This document shows positions 45,886-53,942 of a stretch of 64,000 bases of DNA, piece by piece. Each line of letters opens with the position of its first letter. The first letter of the stretch is position 1. Made by a program: the position numbers and the translations under genes. Below the pieces are notes generated by a model that was not told the origin of the DNA, did no database searches, and was given only the letters and a program-made list of their open reading frames with translations. The DNA is from Hyphomicrobiales bacterium (GTDB lineage Bacteria; Pseudomonadota; Alphaproteobacteria; Rhizobiales; Rhizobiaceae), in assembly GCA_900466945.1 (NCBI GenBank), contig UBNV01000005.1, positions 163,584 through 227,583 of the forward strand, read 5' to 3'.

Positions 45886-46389
45886 ATGGCAGCCACGAAG
45901 AAACTTGATGACCTGTTCCTCGACACTCTCAAGGACATCTATTTCGCAGAGCAACAAATCCTGAAGGCGCTTCCAAAAATGGCCCGCGCCGCCCAGTCGG
46001 AAGAAGGCAAGGCAGGCTTCCTGCAGCACCGCGATGAAACCCAGGGCCAGATCGAACGCTTGGAACAGGTCTTCGAACTCCTAGGAAAGGCGGCGCGTGG
46101 GAAGACCTGCGAAGCCATCCAGGGTATCATTGCCGAAGGTGAAGAGATCATCGAAGAGTTCAAAGAGTCTCCGGCCCTCGACGCGGGCCTGATTTCATCG
46201 GCACAGGCAGTCGAGCATTACGAGATCGCACGCTATGGGACCCTAATCGAGTGGGCGAACCAGCTTGGACTGACGGACGCCGTGCCGTTGCTGGAGGCGA
46301 ACCTTGCCGAGGAGAAGGCAACAGACGAGAAGCTCACGCTGCTCGCCAAGGCTTCCGCGAACGCCAAAGGAAAGAGCAAGGCTGCTTGA
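45886..46389 (+). CDS. Ferritin-like DUF892 protein, YciE/YciF family
   Basis: The protein has 167 residues from MAATKKLDDLFLDTLKDIYF. The DUF892 four-helix bundle is clear: DTLKDIYFAEQQILKALPKM, HRDETQGQIERLEQVFELLG, AEGEEIIEEFKESPALDAGL and AVEHYEIARYGTLIEWANQL. Conserved acidic residues suggest a metal site. It differs from the DUF892 protein at 25509 by having the more canonical YciF start. A rho-independent terminator follows at 46406, closing the DUF3597-DUF892 unit. Confidence 0.9.
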   Translation: MAATKKLDDLFLDTLKDIYFAEQQILKALPKMARAAQSEEGKAGFLQHRDETQGQIERLEQVFELLGKAARGKTCEAIQGIIAEGEEIIEEFKESPALDAGLISSAQAVEHYEIARYGTLIEWANQLGLTDAVPLLEANLAEEKATDEKLTLLAKASANAKGKSKAA

Positions 46390-46405
46390 GGTCGCTGCTC
46401 ATTTC

Positions 46406-46435
46406 AAAGGCCGTCCCAAAGGGGCGGCCTTTTTG
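46406..46435 (+). terminator. Rho-independent terminator after the DUF892 gene
   Basis: AAAGGCCG (46406-46413) pairs with CGGCCTTT (46425-46432), followed by further T residues (46433-46434). It begins 16 bases after the DUF892 stop. Confidence 0.85.
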
Positions 46436-46585
46436 TTTCCAGCCAGCCCACAGGGGCGACTATGGCAACGCGCCCAACAGGGGCCACCGGCTCGGACTCT
46501 TCCACAAGCTCGGCAAGGCCGCAGACCCGAGCAAGTACACATCCGGCACGAACCGCATGTTCGCGCCGTTCTCTTGCAGGGATGA

Positions 46586-46610
46586 GGAACGATAAGGTTC
46601 TTTGAATGTT
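46586..46610 (+). promoter_or_regulatory. EcfG-type promoter GGAAC-N17-GTT
   Basis: GGAAC (46586-46590), 17-base spacer, GTT (46608-46610), 47 bases before the broken DUF937 gene. Confidence 0.65.
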
Positions 46611-46657
46611 GCCGCTCTATCGAGCGACAACCGACGAACAAACCAGGAGATTGATCG

Positions 46658-47181
46658 ATGACGAGCGTACCGCTGAAAGCCCTTCTGGCCACACTCGCGG
46701 TTGCCGGGTATCAAAACCGCCACAAGATTGCCGATGTGCTGCGCGGCAAACAGGGCCGACAGCCGCAAGACGGGGATGCGCCTGACGCGACCGACAAGGA
46801 AAACGGCAGGTTGAGTGGCGTGTTTGGCGAACAGGGCGGATTCGGCGAACTTCTCAAAGGCCTACGACTGGCAGCATCTTGAACGGCGGCGTGGGCGACC
46901 TCCTAAAGACATTCCAACGGAACGGCCATGGTGACAAGGCGGACACCTGGATGCAGCCGGGGCCAAACGCCCCCATCGAACGAGAATAGCTTCCGGAGGC
47001 GCTCGGCTCGGATGTCATAGACGAACTGACAGCCAAAACCGGCTTGTCTCGTGGGAACATTCTCGAGCGCCTGACGCGCGATCTGCCAAAGGCCGACGAC
47101 CTTACGCCGGACGGCAGAGTTCCGAGCGAGGAAGATTTCCCTTGGTCGAATAGCGCGATGTCAAGCAACAGGGCCCTTTGA
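46658..47181 (+). pseudogene. Broken DUF937 (YidB-like) gene
   Basis: The first 74 codons (MTSVPLKALLATLAVAGYQN, then SGVFGEQGGFGELLKG) run into a stop after a frame change near 46870. The continuation in another frame, SILNGGVGDLLKTFQRNGHG, then AWMQPGPNAPIE-like sequence, meets TAG at about 46987 (probably a Gln codon) and goes on as LPEALGSDVIDELTAKTGLS to its natural TGA at 47181. DUF937 proteins are small, of unknown function, often stress-induced; an intact EcfG-type promoter still precedes it. Two lesions, so recent loss or sequencing error is possible. Confidence 0.8.
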
Positions 47182-47628
47182 ACGCTCCATCGAAAGGAGA
47201 GAAAAAATGTCTTAACCGACCAATTCGCGCCCAGGATATGAAGTTGACCTGGCGTCGTTCCCTCGCCGATGGGACCTTGCGTTGTGAGGATTTGCCGATG
47301 TTCATAAGTGCGAGGCTCGCGGCAGCCTGAAACTTTAGATGGCACAGGAATGAGCCGAGGTTTCTAGTAAAGTTTGGCCCGCGGATTCTGCTTACAGTAG
47401 CCGTCGATGGTGGCGCAGTGGCACTGCAGAGGATGAGACGATGAAGGGCAACAGCCGACCCTCCAGCTGCCCCCAAGCTTAATATCCAGTTTTTCGGCCC
47501 TCGCTGGAGAGTGACCTCCGCGATTGCATGACGCAAATGCCAGGGGAAGTGAACTTTTCGGGTCTGTCTTCGTTAGTTGGTGATTGCCACAGACCTGTCG
47601 GTCTCGGCCACTGCACCAGGAAGCGAGA
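47182..47628. other. No recognisable gene
   Basis: About 450 bases upstream of the kinase gene. A near-consensus site, TGAAC-N17-GTT, lies close to 47550-47575 and may serve the kinase; otherwise nothing is recognised. Confidence 0.4.
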
Positions 47629-49023
47629 GTGAATGCGATCATTCATCGGCTGCGATCACTGACGCTTGCGCAGCAATTTTTCCTCGCAGGCGGCATGGTT
47701 ACTTTGGTTGCAGTCCTGCTTGTCAGCTTTTTGGTGACGCATGTTGTGACCCAAGCGGTGACAAAAAATGCTGCTGCCACAACGGCGCTTTACGTCGACA
47801 GCATCATTGCACCAATTTTACCGGACCTCAGTTCGACAGACCAACTCGACGGCTCAATCGAACGCGCTCTTGACGAAACTTTAGCCCATGGCGCCTTGGG
47901 ACGTCGGTTGGTGTCGTTCAGGCTTTGGCGAAAAGACGGCACGATCATCTATTCGAATGATAAGGATCTCGAGGGCTTACAGGTGCCGCAGAGCGGGGAC
48001 CGCGCGGCAGCCTTCGAAGGACAGCTGGTTGCAAACTACGAAAGCGCCGATGATGATGAAGGCATGATGGAGCGAGTCGCTGGAGGGCCGTTCCTGGAAA
48101 TCTACAACCCGGTCTTACAACCCTGGTCCGGGGAAGTGGTGGCTGTGGCGGAGTTTTATGAAAATGCAGCAGAGGTGAAAAAAAGCCTCACGCGCGTGCT
48201 GTTGCTAACCTGGCTTACCATTATTTGCGTCCTTGCATTCTTCTTCCTGGCGCTTTCGTTGATCGTCGTGCGAGGAAGCTCCACCATTGAGAAGCAAAGG
48301 CTGGCACTGCGCGACCGTATCCGGGAACTCAATCGTCTGCTTCGCGAAAATACTGAACTCGGGGAACGTGTTCGCAGAGCCTCGCGAGAAACTGCAGCGC
48401 TCAATGAACAGTTTCTGCGTAAGGTCGGTGCTGATATTCATGATGGCCCGCTTCAGTCGATAGCTTATGCCGCCATGTGCGTGGATAGCCCCTCCATCCG
48501 ATTTGGAAACGGCCAGAATGTCGACCGGTTGAACGATGTGGACGCCATCAAAGAAAGTCTGGAAGATGCGATCGGTGAGCTGCGACTGATCTGCAAGGGG
48601 CTGGTGCTTCCGGAGATCGAATCTTTGGCGATCGATCAGGTTTTGAGCCATGTGGTTTCGACCTATAGGGCCCGTACCGGCGCAGATGTCGCGCTTTCTA
48701 CCCAAGCGTCCACCATTCCTATCACGCCGGCCGCACGAATATGCGCCTATCGTTTCGTGCAGGAAGCGCTGAACAACGGGTGGATACATGCTGATGGACA
48801 AGGTCAGTTCGTGAGGCAGTCATTCGTCGATCAAACCTTGATCATCGTGGTCGGGGACAGCGGTCCAGGCTTTGATCCAGGCTGTGTTGATCGAGATCGA
48901 TTGGGGCTCTTCGGCATGAAAGAGCGCCTGGAGAGCGTTGGCGGTCACCTCGAGGTCGCCCCCTCTTCTTTTGGCACATTGCTGACAATGAGGTTGCCGA
49001 TCTATGAAGCGGAGGCAGTATGA
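47629..49023 (+). CDS. NarX/DegS-type membrane sensor histidine kinase
   Basis: The 464-residue protein starts at GTG after AGGAAG. Transmembrane helices (about 16-38 and 190-213) enclose a periplasmic domain of about 150 residues (FRLWRKDGTIIYSNDKDLEG). The cytoplasmic part has a coiled coil (EKQRLALRDRIRELNRLLRE) and a HisKA_3 dimerisation region with phospho-His in GADIHDGPLQSIAYAAM, then HATPase (GDSGPGFDP, GLFGMKERLESVGGHL). The N-box reads RFVQEALNNGWIHADG, where family members have N-N-x-x-K-H-A; the Lys-His is missing, which may alter activity. It overlaps its regulator gene by ATGA. Confidence 0.88.
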   Translation: MNAIIHRLRSLTLAQQFFLAGGMVTLVAVLLVSFLVTHVVTQAVTKNAAATTALYVDSIIAPILPDLSSTDQLDGSIERALDETLAHGALGRRLVSFRLWRKDGTIIYSNDKDLEGLQVPQSGDRAAAFEGQLVANYESADDDEGMMERVAGGPFLEIYNPVLQPWSGEVVAVAEFYENAAEVKKSLTRVLLLTWLTIICVLAFFFLALSLIVVRGSSTIEKQRLALRDRIRELNRLLRENTELGERVRRASRETAALNEQFLRKVGADIHDGPLQSIAYAAMCVDSPSIRFGNGQNVDRLNDVDAIKESLEDAIGELRLICKGLVLPEIESLAIDQVLSHVVSTYRARTGADVALSTQASTIPITPAARICAYRFVQEALNNGWIHADGQGQFVRQSFVDQTLIIVVGDSGPGFDPGCVDRDRLGLFGMKERLESVGGHLEVAPSSFGTLLTMRLPIYEAEAV

Positions 49024-49661
49024 ATTCAATGTTGCGTGTCGCGGTGGTCGACGATCACCCGCTGTTCAGGGCTGGCGTAACCCGCACCCTAAAAGAGCTC
49101 GGCTTCGATGTGGTGGCCGAAGGCAGTGATACGGACGATGCCGTGAAGATTGCGGATCGGATCAAGCCCGATCTGCTACTCCTCGACGTCTCGATGCCGG
49201 GTGATGGGTTGGTCGCGATCGAGCGCATCCTGGCCCGGTACCCCCAAGCTAGTATCGTCATGCTGACAGCATCTGAGGACGGCGACAATATGCGTCGATC
49301 ACTGCAACTCGGTGCTCGGGGCTATGTCTTGAAGGGGACGGGCGCTACAGGCCTGGCGGAGATTTTACGTTCGGTTGCGCGTGGGGAGCTCTACGTTCCT
49401 CCGGGCTTGAGTGCAAGACTGCTGGTCGAAGCAGAGCCACTGCCGCCCCTTGGCAAAAACAAAGGCCTGAGTGGCCGTGAAAGGGAGGTTCTGGATCTTG
49501 TTGCAACGGGGTCTAGCAACAAGGTGATTGCGCGTAGTCTCGGTCTTCAGGAAAAGACCGTCAAACGTCACGTGACCAGTATCTTGGCCAAACTCAGAGT
49601 TTCCAATCGCACGGAGGCTGCGCTGAAGTGGCAAAGCGTGCGCAGAAACGGTGAGAATTAA
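49020..49661 (+). CDS. NarL/FixJ-family response regulator
   Basis: The 213-residue protein has a receiver domain (about 5-120: VVDDHPLF, phospho-Asp in LLLLDVSMPGDG, Lys in YVLKGTGATG) and a LuxR helix-turn-helix (about 148-205: LSGREREVLDLVATGSSNKV, EKTVKRHVTSILAKLRVSNR). It is the partner of the upstream kinase (4-base overlap), acting as a phosphorylation-dependent transcription factor. Its targets are unknown; the secreted-protein cluster just downstream is a candidate by position. It is convergent with the next gene by 4 bases. Confidence 0.93.
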   Translation: MNSMLRVAVVDDHPLFRAGVTRTLKELGFDVVAEGSDTDDAVKIADRIKPDLLLLDVSMPGDGLVAIERILARYPQASIVMLTASEDGDNMRRSLQLGARGYVLKGTGATGLAEILRSVARGELYVPPGLSARLLVEAEPLPPLGKNKGLSGREREVLDLVATGSSNKVIARSLGLQEKTVKRHVTSILAKLRVSNRTEAALKWQSVRRNGEN

Positions 49662-50155
49662 TCAATCAAGGATAGGAGTCTCTGCCGATCGGCATTGGTG
49701 GCCCTCCTATTGATGATCGTCCGACCGCGCTTGTCGAGCATGATATAGCGGCCTCGCTTTATGATCTCCTGGATCCCGGTGCGGTGCTGCACCGCAAGCG
49801 GAGAGGAGCCTTTGACGTCACGAGCATTCGTCTTCCCGGCATCTAAGCTCCGAGAGGGTTGAGGCGCGCTCTTATCGGAGGCGTTGCCTTGGCCCCTACT
49901 GCGCTCTGAACCACCCCCCTTGTTCTGGCCCCGATCGCCGCTGTCGCTCCCGCTTTTACCTGAGCTCCCATTTCCCCCGCCATTGCCACCGCCGCTGGCT
50001 CCCTTCCCGCCGCCATTGCCTTCGCCGTTCCCGCCACCGCCCTCTTTACTTTTACCTTGAGCCCTGGCTTCGGATTGCGTGCCGGCCCACCCCAAAATCG
50101 CTGCATGACAAGCAGCTGCTAGGCTCATTTGAATAAGGTGCCTGCGAGCAACCAT
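49658..50155 (-). CDS. Exported Gly/Ser-rich protein with conserved C-terminus
   Basis: The 165-residue protein starts MVARRHLIQMSLAAACHAAI, a signal peptide ending near SEARA. A low-complexity centre rich in Gly, Asn, Ser and Lys (about 35-90) precedes a folded-looking C-terminus (IQEIIKRGRYIMLDKRGRTI, INRRATNADRQRLLSLID). GGAAGGAGA upstream of 50155 selects this start. The C-terminal motif suggests a small binding domain. Function unknown; likely periplasmic or secreted. Its 3' end overlaps that of the response regulator. Confidence 0.75.
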   Translation of the reverse strand: MVARRHLIQMSLAAACHAAILGWAGTQSEARAQGKSKEGGGGNGEGNGGGKGASGGGNGGGNGSSGKSGSDSGDRGQNKGGGSERSRGQGNASDKSAPQPSRSLDAGKTNARDVKGSSPLAVQHRTGIQEIIKRGRYIMLDKRGRTIINRRATNADRQRLLSLID

Positions 50156-50335
50156 CACTTTCTCCTTCCGCGCTCCCATGCAACCCAGCCATAGGATTGA
50201 CTGTGGGTGTTATCTCAGCATCGGCGAGACGAAAACATAAGCTTTAGGCACTTGTATGGTGCCCTTGAATTGTCCGGCCCTCAGGCGCGGACGCCCAGGG
50301 ACGACGGCCAGGTTCGAGCTCAATCCGCAATGAAA

Positions 50336-50365
50336 GGCAGTCGGGCCAAAACGGCCCCGACTGCC
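50336..50365 (-). terminator. Hairpin terminator after the DUF1236 gene
   Basis: GGCAGTCGGGCC (50336-50347) pairs with GGCCCCGACTGCC (50353-50365) with one bulged C. It begins 6 bases after the minus-strand DUF1236 stop; the T-run is weak. Confidence 0.6.
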
Positions 50366-50370
50366 GGATG

Positions 50371-50766
50371 TCAGTTTACGATCTGAATGACCGTGCGAGA
50401 CGATGGCTCCACGATGACGCGCTGCTCGTTCACGTACGCGTAGGCGTAGCGGGGTTCTTCGGGGATGGGCTGCACGATGACAGTCTCGGGAAGCGGTGCT
50501 CCCACCACCACCTTCTCCTGGATCACCACCGTATCTGCGGGCACAGGGGCCTGGCTGACATAGCTGACGACTTGTTCAGGCGGGGGATCGATGGCGATAC
50601 CGGCGACCGCACCAACAGCGCCACCCACTGCTGCCCCGACCGGACCACCGACGATTGCGCCTGTCACGGCGCCGCCAGCCGCGCCCGTAACAGCCGATTC
50701 CTGGGCGATTGCGGCACTGGCTGCCAAGAGGCCAATCGCAGCGACGGAAAGTAGTTTCTTGATCAT
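50371..50766 (-). CDS. Exported DUF1236 protein
   Basis: The 131-residue protein has a signal peptide (MIKKLLSVAAIGLLAASAAI-AQ), a Gly/Ala glycine-zipper-like segment (AAGGAVTGAIVGGPVGAAVG) and the DUF1236 C-terminus (VVVGAPLPETVIVQPIPEEP then YAYVNEQRVIVEPSSRTVIQ). Members are periplasmic proteins of rhizobia with unknown role. A GGAAC box with N17 and ATT lies upstream, one base from the EcfG consensus. It is divergent from the S/T/G-rich protein cluster. Confidence 0.88.
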   Translation of the reverse strand: MIKKLLSVAAIGLLAASAAIAQESAVTGAAGGAVTGAIVGGPVGAAVGGAVGAVAGIAIDPPPEQVVSYVSQAPVPADTVVIQEKVVVGAPLPETVIVQPIPEEPRYAYAYVNEQRVIVEPSSRTVIQIVN

Positions 50767-50985
50767 CTCATGCTCCTTTGCATTTGGTTTGCTCAGCGGA
50801 AATCTGCTTCGCCCGAAACTGTTCCGCCTAAGGGGACCATCGGCCGCTGACTTGGGACCTTGGTCGCATCATGCCGTCCGACTGACGTCCCAGTGAGGAA
50901 CCAACAAACTCATCGACCGGTTGGACTGAGTGCTTCTCCGGGGCCCCGCTCCGCCCGAAGCCTTTGAAAACCCAAGGAGATAGTC

Positions 50986-51561
50986 ATGAAAATCTTTACC
51001 AGAGCCCTTCTCGCCGCCACATTGCTCGCCGGAGTCCCGGTAAGCACTTATGCGCAGACCAGCAGCACGGTTGGAACAGGGGGCACATCGGTTGGGGGTG
51101 GAACCTCGACCAGCACGGTTGGTACTGGCGGCAGTTCAGCCGGGAGTGTGGATTGTCCTGTCGGCACGGATTGCGAAACAGGATCGGCGTCGACGCTTGC
51201 AACAGGCGGCACCTCTGCAGGTGGAGGGACATCGAGCAGCTCCGTTGGAACGGCTGGATCTGCCTCTGGATCTGGTTCCGGTTCTGCATCGACGCTCGGC
51301 ACGGGTGGCACATCGGCCGGCGGCGGCGGAGCAAGCAGCTCCGTCGGTACAGGTGGCTCGGCTGCGGGATCGGGAGAAGGGTCCGGTTCGGCCTCCACGG
51401 TTGGCACCGGCGGCACGTCTGCGACGGATGGGATCGCGACAAGTTCCGTCGGCACTGGTGGCACCTCCGCTGGCAACGCGCAGCCCGAGGGCGCCGAAAA
51501 CGCGCAGGGCAAGAAGGACTGTCCTCCGGGTCTGGCCAAGAAAGACGGCCACAAGTGCTGA
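50986..51561 (+). CDS. Secreted low-complexity repeat protein (Ser/Thr/Gly)
   Basis: The 191-residue protein has a signal peptide (MKIFTRALLAATLLAGVPVS-TYAQ) followed by about eight imperfect copies of a motif like STVGTGGTSAGGGTSS (about 25-165), ending in a Lys/Cys tail (KKDCPPGLAKKDGHKC). Four cysteines lie in two pairs (DCPVGTDCE and the end). The protein must be exported; low-complexity S/T/G proteins can form sheath, matrix or adhesive material. No homologue family was recognised. It heads a three-gene run with two similar proteins. Confidence 0.85.
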   Translation: MKIFTRALLAATLLAGVPVSTYAQTSSTVGTGGTSVGGGTSTSTVGTGGSSAGSVDCPVGTDCETGSASTLATGGTSAGGGTSSSSVGTAGSASGSGSGSASTLGTGGTSAGGGGASSSVGTGGSAAGSGEGSGSASTVGTGGTSATDGIATSSVGTGGTSAGNAQPEGAENAQGKKDCPPGLAKKDGHKC

Positions 51562-51634
51562 ACATGCCCAGGATAGCGGCCTTCGGGCCGCTCTCCCTCA
51601 GCGAGAATTCGAAGAGAGACTTCGGAGAAAGACG

Positions 51635-52033
51635 ATGACCTCGGCAGGATATGTATCAAAAGTGCTGTTTGTCACGGCATGCATCCCGGCGGTTTTAATC
51701 GCCGAGCCCGTCATGACAGCAGAAACAGTGACCTTCGCAGATGGAACCACTTGCACGGTGATCGAAACGATGGATGCCGGAAAGGCTGCATCCACTTCGT
51801 CTTCAGTGACTGTGGGGGATGGACAGGCGTCTTCATCGACGACGATCAACGGCAGCACAGCCCGTACAGGCAGTGGGACTGTCTCATCCAGCGCAAGCTC
51901 ATCGGCGACGGCTGGATCTGGCTCGATCGACACGTTTTCGACCGCAAGCATTAGCCGCTCTGACGGGACAACGATTACGCGCCGGTCGGATGGAACATGT
52001 CACTTCATCAAGCCACAGGGCTCAGAAGATTAA
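51635..52033 (+). CDS. Secreted Ser/Thr-rich protein with SDGT motifs
   Basis: The 132-residue protein starts after GGAG with a signal peptide (MTSAGYVSKVLFVTACIPAV, ending near MTAE). The mature part has two short related motifs (TFADGTTCTVIETM, then ISRSDGTTITRRSDGTCHF) flanking an S/T/G linker. The two cysteines may pair. It lies 73 bases after the repeat protein and 10 bases before the next one. The S/T-rich linker resembles its neighbours, but the ends are different, so the three are probably diverged paralogues or co-selected partners. Confidence 0.8.
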   Translation: MTSAGYVSKVLFVTACIPAVLIAEPVMTAETVTFADGTTCTVIETMDAGKAASTSSSVTVGDGQASSSTTINGSTARTGSGTVSSSASSSATAGSGSIDTFSTASISRSDGTTITRRSDGTCHFIKPQGSED

Positions 52034-52043
52034 GGAAGCGATC

Positions 52044-52493
52044 ATGTTGAAATGGATCTCAATCGCAGGCATCGCCATCTCCCTTGCGACAGCGGACAAG
52101 CCTGCATTTGCGCAAGACTGTGAAAGTTCCGGGGCGGTAGGATCTGCCGGCTCAGCATCTGCAGAAGGAACTGCAGCCAGCACGGTGGGGACAGCAGGAT
52201 CTTGTATAACCAGTTCCGGTACTACGTCTTCAATCGGCGCGGGCGGCAGCGCCTCCTCAGCCGAGGGCAGGGCCACCAGTCAGACAAGGGTCACGGATAA
52301 TCCGTCGCAACTGAAAGCGCAGTCTAAGGCACAGGCAATGGATCGCGGCACCTTCAGCAAATCTCAAACGAAAACCCGGGTGAAGGGTGATCGGCTGGAA
52401 ACGTCCACCAAGGCGATGTCTCACGTGCCAGGTGAGAAGCCCGTGAAGAGCAGATCCAGGTCCACTGTTCTCTTGCCGCCCATGTCACCGTGA
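52044..52493 (+). CDS. Secreted Ser/Gly/Ala-rich protein with basic tail
   Basis: The 149-residue protein has a signal peptide (MLKWISIAGIAISLATADKP-AFAQ), a Cys-containing S/G/A/T-rich part (DCESSGAVGSAGSASAEGTA to SIGAGGSAS), then a basic, Lys/Arg/Ser/Thr-rich tail (KSQTKTRVKGDRLETSTKAM). The motif STVGTAGS matches the repeat unit of the protein at 50986. AAGGAAG lies six bases upstream. The tail could bind acidic polysaccharide; this is inference. Confidence 0.8.
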   Translation: MLKWISIAGIAISLATADKPAFAQDCESSGAVGSAGSASAEGTAASTVGTAGSCITSSGTTSSIGAGGSASSAEGRATSQTRVTDNPSQLKAQSKAQAMDRGTFSKSQTKTRVKGDRLETSTKAMSHVPGEKPVKSRSRSTVLLPPMSP

Positions 52494-52547
52494 AGGCACA
52501 TGGTGAACACTGACCTGAGAGCCCGTCGATGCTTGGAGCGAGGCTGA

Positions 52548-52771
52548 GTGAAGCATAGGTTTTACGACGACGGAGATGGCATCGACGCCGAAGGGTTGAC
52601 CTTCTACGTAAAGCGCTGGCGGATTTGTGTCGAATTCGCAATGTGTCAGCGGACAGCGGAGAAGCAGAGCAGCTTGCGATCTCGCTTGTAGCACTGTTCA
52701 AATCGGGTTTCCGGTCGAAGGCCGAGTTGCTATTCATGTTAGATGACGACGGTGCATGTAACGAAACCTGA
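52548..52771 (+). pseudogene. Frameshifted paralogue of the 72-aa protein at 39773
   Basis: The first part from GTG (VKHRFYDDGDGIDAEGLTF) shifts frame at about 52605 and continues as LLRKALADLCRIRNVSADSG, then AISLVALFKSGFRSKAELLF to the stop at 52771. The second part aligns with the protein at 39773-39991 (LQKALITVCEIRGEE, LFQSGIRNRHQLIAML). One frameshift breaks the gene, or the sequence has a one-base error. Confidence 0.6.
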
Positions 52772-52862
52772 GACCGGGGAGCCAGCTGATCGTCGGCCTA
52801 TCCAACCTTGAATTCGTGTGACTGATGTGTCGCCTTTTACGGATGAGGGAGAGACTGAAGAT

Positions 52863-53111
52863 ATGAAAACAGGAGAACTTTGGAGCGCACCGGTCGAAGT
52901 ATGCTTCGAAAGTGCCGATCATTTCGAAAACGTTAGAAACTGCCGTGAAGCCCTCGCCTGCCTCGGTGCACGATGGCCTGCTGCCCATGACGAGACCTTT
53001 GCCAGTGCAAGGAAGAAATGTCTCATGGCGATTGAGCGAAACGCGGGTAGCGAACAGGCTCGGGATGCATTTATCCGTGCGGCGAAGACAGCAGGATTGC
53101 TCCGTCATTGA
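52863..53111 (+). CDS. DUF982 family protein (second copy)
   Basis: The 82-residue protein MKTGELWSAPVEVCFESADH carries the DUF982 pattern: FENVRNCREALACLGARWPA then KCLMAIERNAGSEQARDAFI. It is the usual length for the family, unlike the longer copy at 43283. The in-frame extension to 52818 is not needed. Function unknown. Rhizobial genomes often have many DUF982 copies, most near stress or plasmid genes. Confidence 0.85.
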   Translation: MKTGELWSAPVEVCFESADHFENVRNCREALACLGARWPAAHDETFASARKKCLMAIERNAGSEQARDAFIRAAKTAGLLRH

Positions 53112-53501
53112 ATTGGCGCCGGTAGAAGATGACGTCGCAGTCTACCCCGTCCAGGCCCTAAGGGGTCGCGTATATCCCTCAAGTGTCTAGCTGGCCGTGG
53201 GTTGAGCGCAAGCAGCTATCCCTGTCAGCCCTGAAACTCTGCGACCCGTGTGGCGAGGCACACCGGTCGCGGCTCAAGCGTGCCTGGAGGCCGAGAAGCG
53301 CTAATCGCCTGTGTCCGTCGTTCCGCCAATGGTCGAACTGCGCAAGTCCGTTTTCTTTTAGGGAGTAAAGCATTGTGAAAAACTGAGGTTAGCGTCGGTC
53401 GCCTGTTATAGCCCTGTCCCAACGCTGGCAAACTTGAGCTGTCTTGCAGGTGTCAGGAACATAACTCCCCTTTCCGGATTAGCGAAACAGAGGAGATAAA
53501 A
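53112..53501. other. No recognisable gene
   Basis: This 390-base gap has only short frames. GGAAC-N17-ATT lies just before the gene at 53502 and is one base from the EcfG consensus. Confidence 0.4.
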
Positions 53502-53765
53502 ATGCCCTACAAAGCCTATCAACCTGAAGTTCGCGTCCCAGACGCAATAATAGTCAAACTGTATACGTCTGGAGACCAGATCCGGGGCTATGTCCGAAAA
53601 ATTGTGGATCCCGCAAAAAATGACACGATCTTTCCCGGCGAAGAAATGGAGCCCGAAGCCGCCTTTAGGCTGGCGGCCAGCCATAGCGAGGGGGAAGCGC
53701 CGATTTTCATTGAGCTGGCAGAAGGGGTTCAATGGGACCCCAAATGGGGCGATTTGCTTCCATGA
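53502..53765 (+). CDS. Hypothetical protein (87 aa)
   Basis: The protein starts MPYKAYQPEVRVPDAIIVKL after GAGGAG and has a compact alpha/beta look (LYTSGDQIRGYVRKIVDPAK, then EEMEPEAAFRLAASHSEGEA). No signal peptide or known domain was recognised. It is probably cytoplasmic. Composition and ribosome binding site support a real gene. It is monocistronic; the next gene on the strand is an MCP remnant. Confidence 0.7.
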   Translation: MPYKAYQPEVRVPDAIIVKLYTSGDQIRGYVRKIVDPAKNDTIFPGEEMEPEAAFRLAASHSEGEAPIFIELAEGVQWDPKWGDLLP

Positions 53766-53942
53766 TCAACACTTCAGAGTGAACGAGGCGCTCAGAAGCG
53801 GCTCTCGTAAACCGCCCATGTCTTGGCCAGACAGTTTGCGCTAGATTCGCACGAGTTCGCTGTGCGGCAGCGGCGCTGAAGGACCTTTGCCTCCTTTCAG
53901 GGAGCAGTCAGCCAAATATCGATTTCTTTCGGTGTCTTCAGG

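Noticed and set aside
46440..46595. Open stretch reading GDYGNAPNRGHRLGLFHKLG after the DUF892 terminator
   Set aside because: Looks somewhat protein-like but lies past a terminator without a start codon and matches no family I know.
51050..51634. In-frame N-terminal extension of the secreted protein at 51635
   Set aside because: The extension overlaps the upstream gene in another frame and would bury the signal peptide; GGAG and ATG at 51635 fit better.
50996..51659. Several long minus-strand frames over the S/T/G-rich gene
   Set aside because: They are Arg/Pro/Cys-rich shadows of a low-complexity gene with a clear signal peptide on the plus strand.
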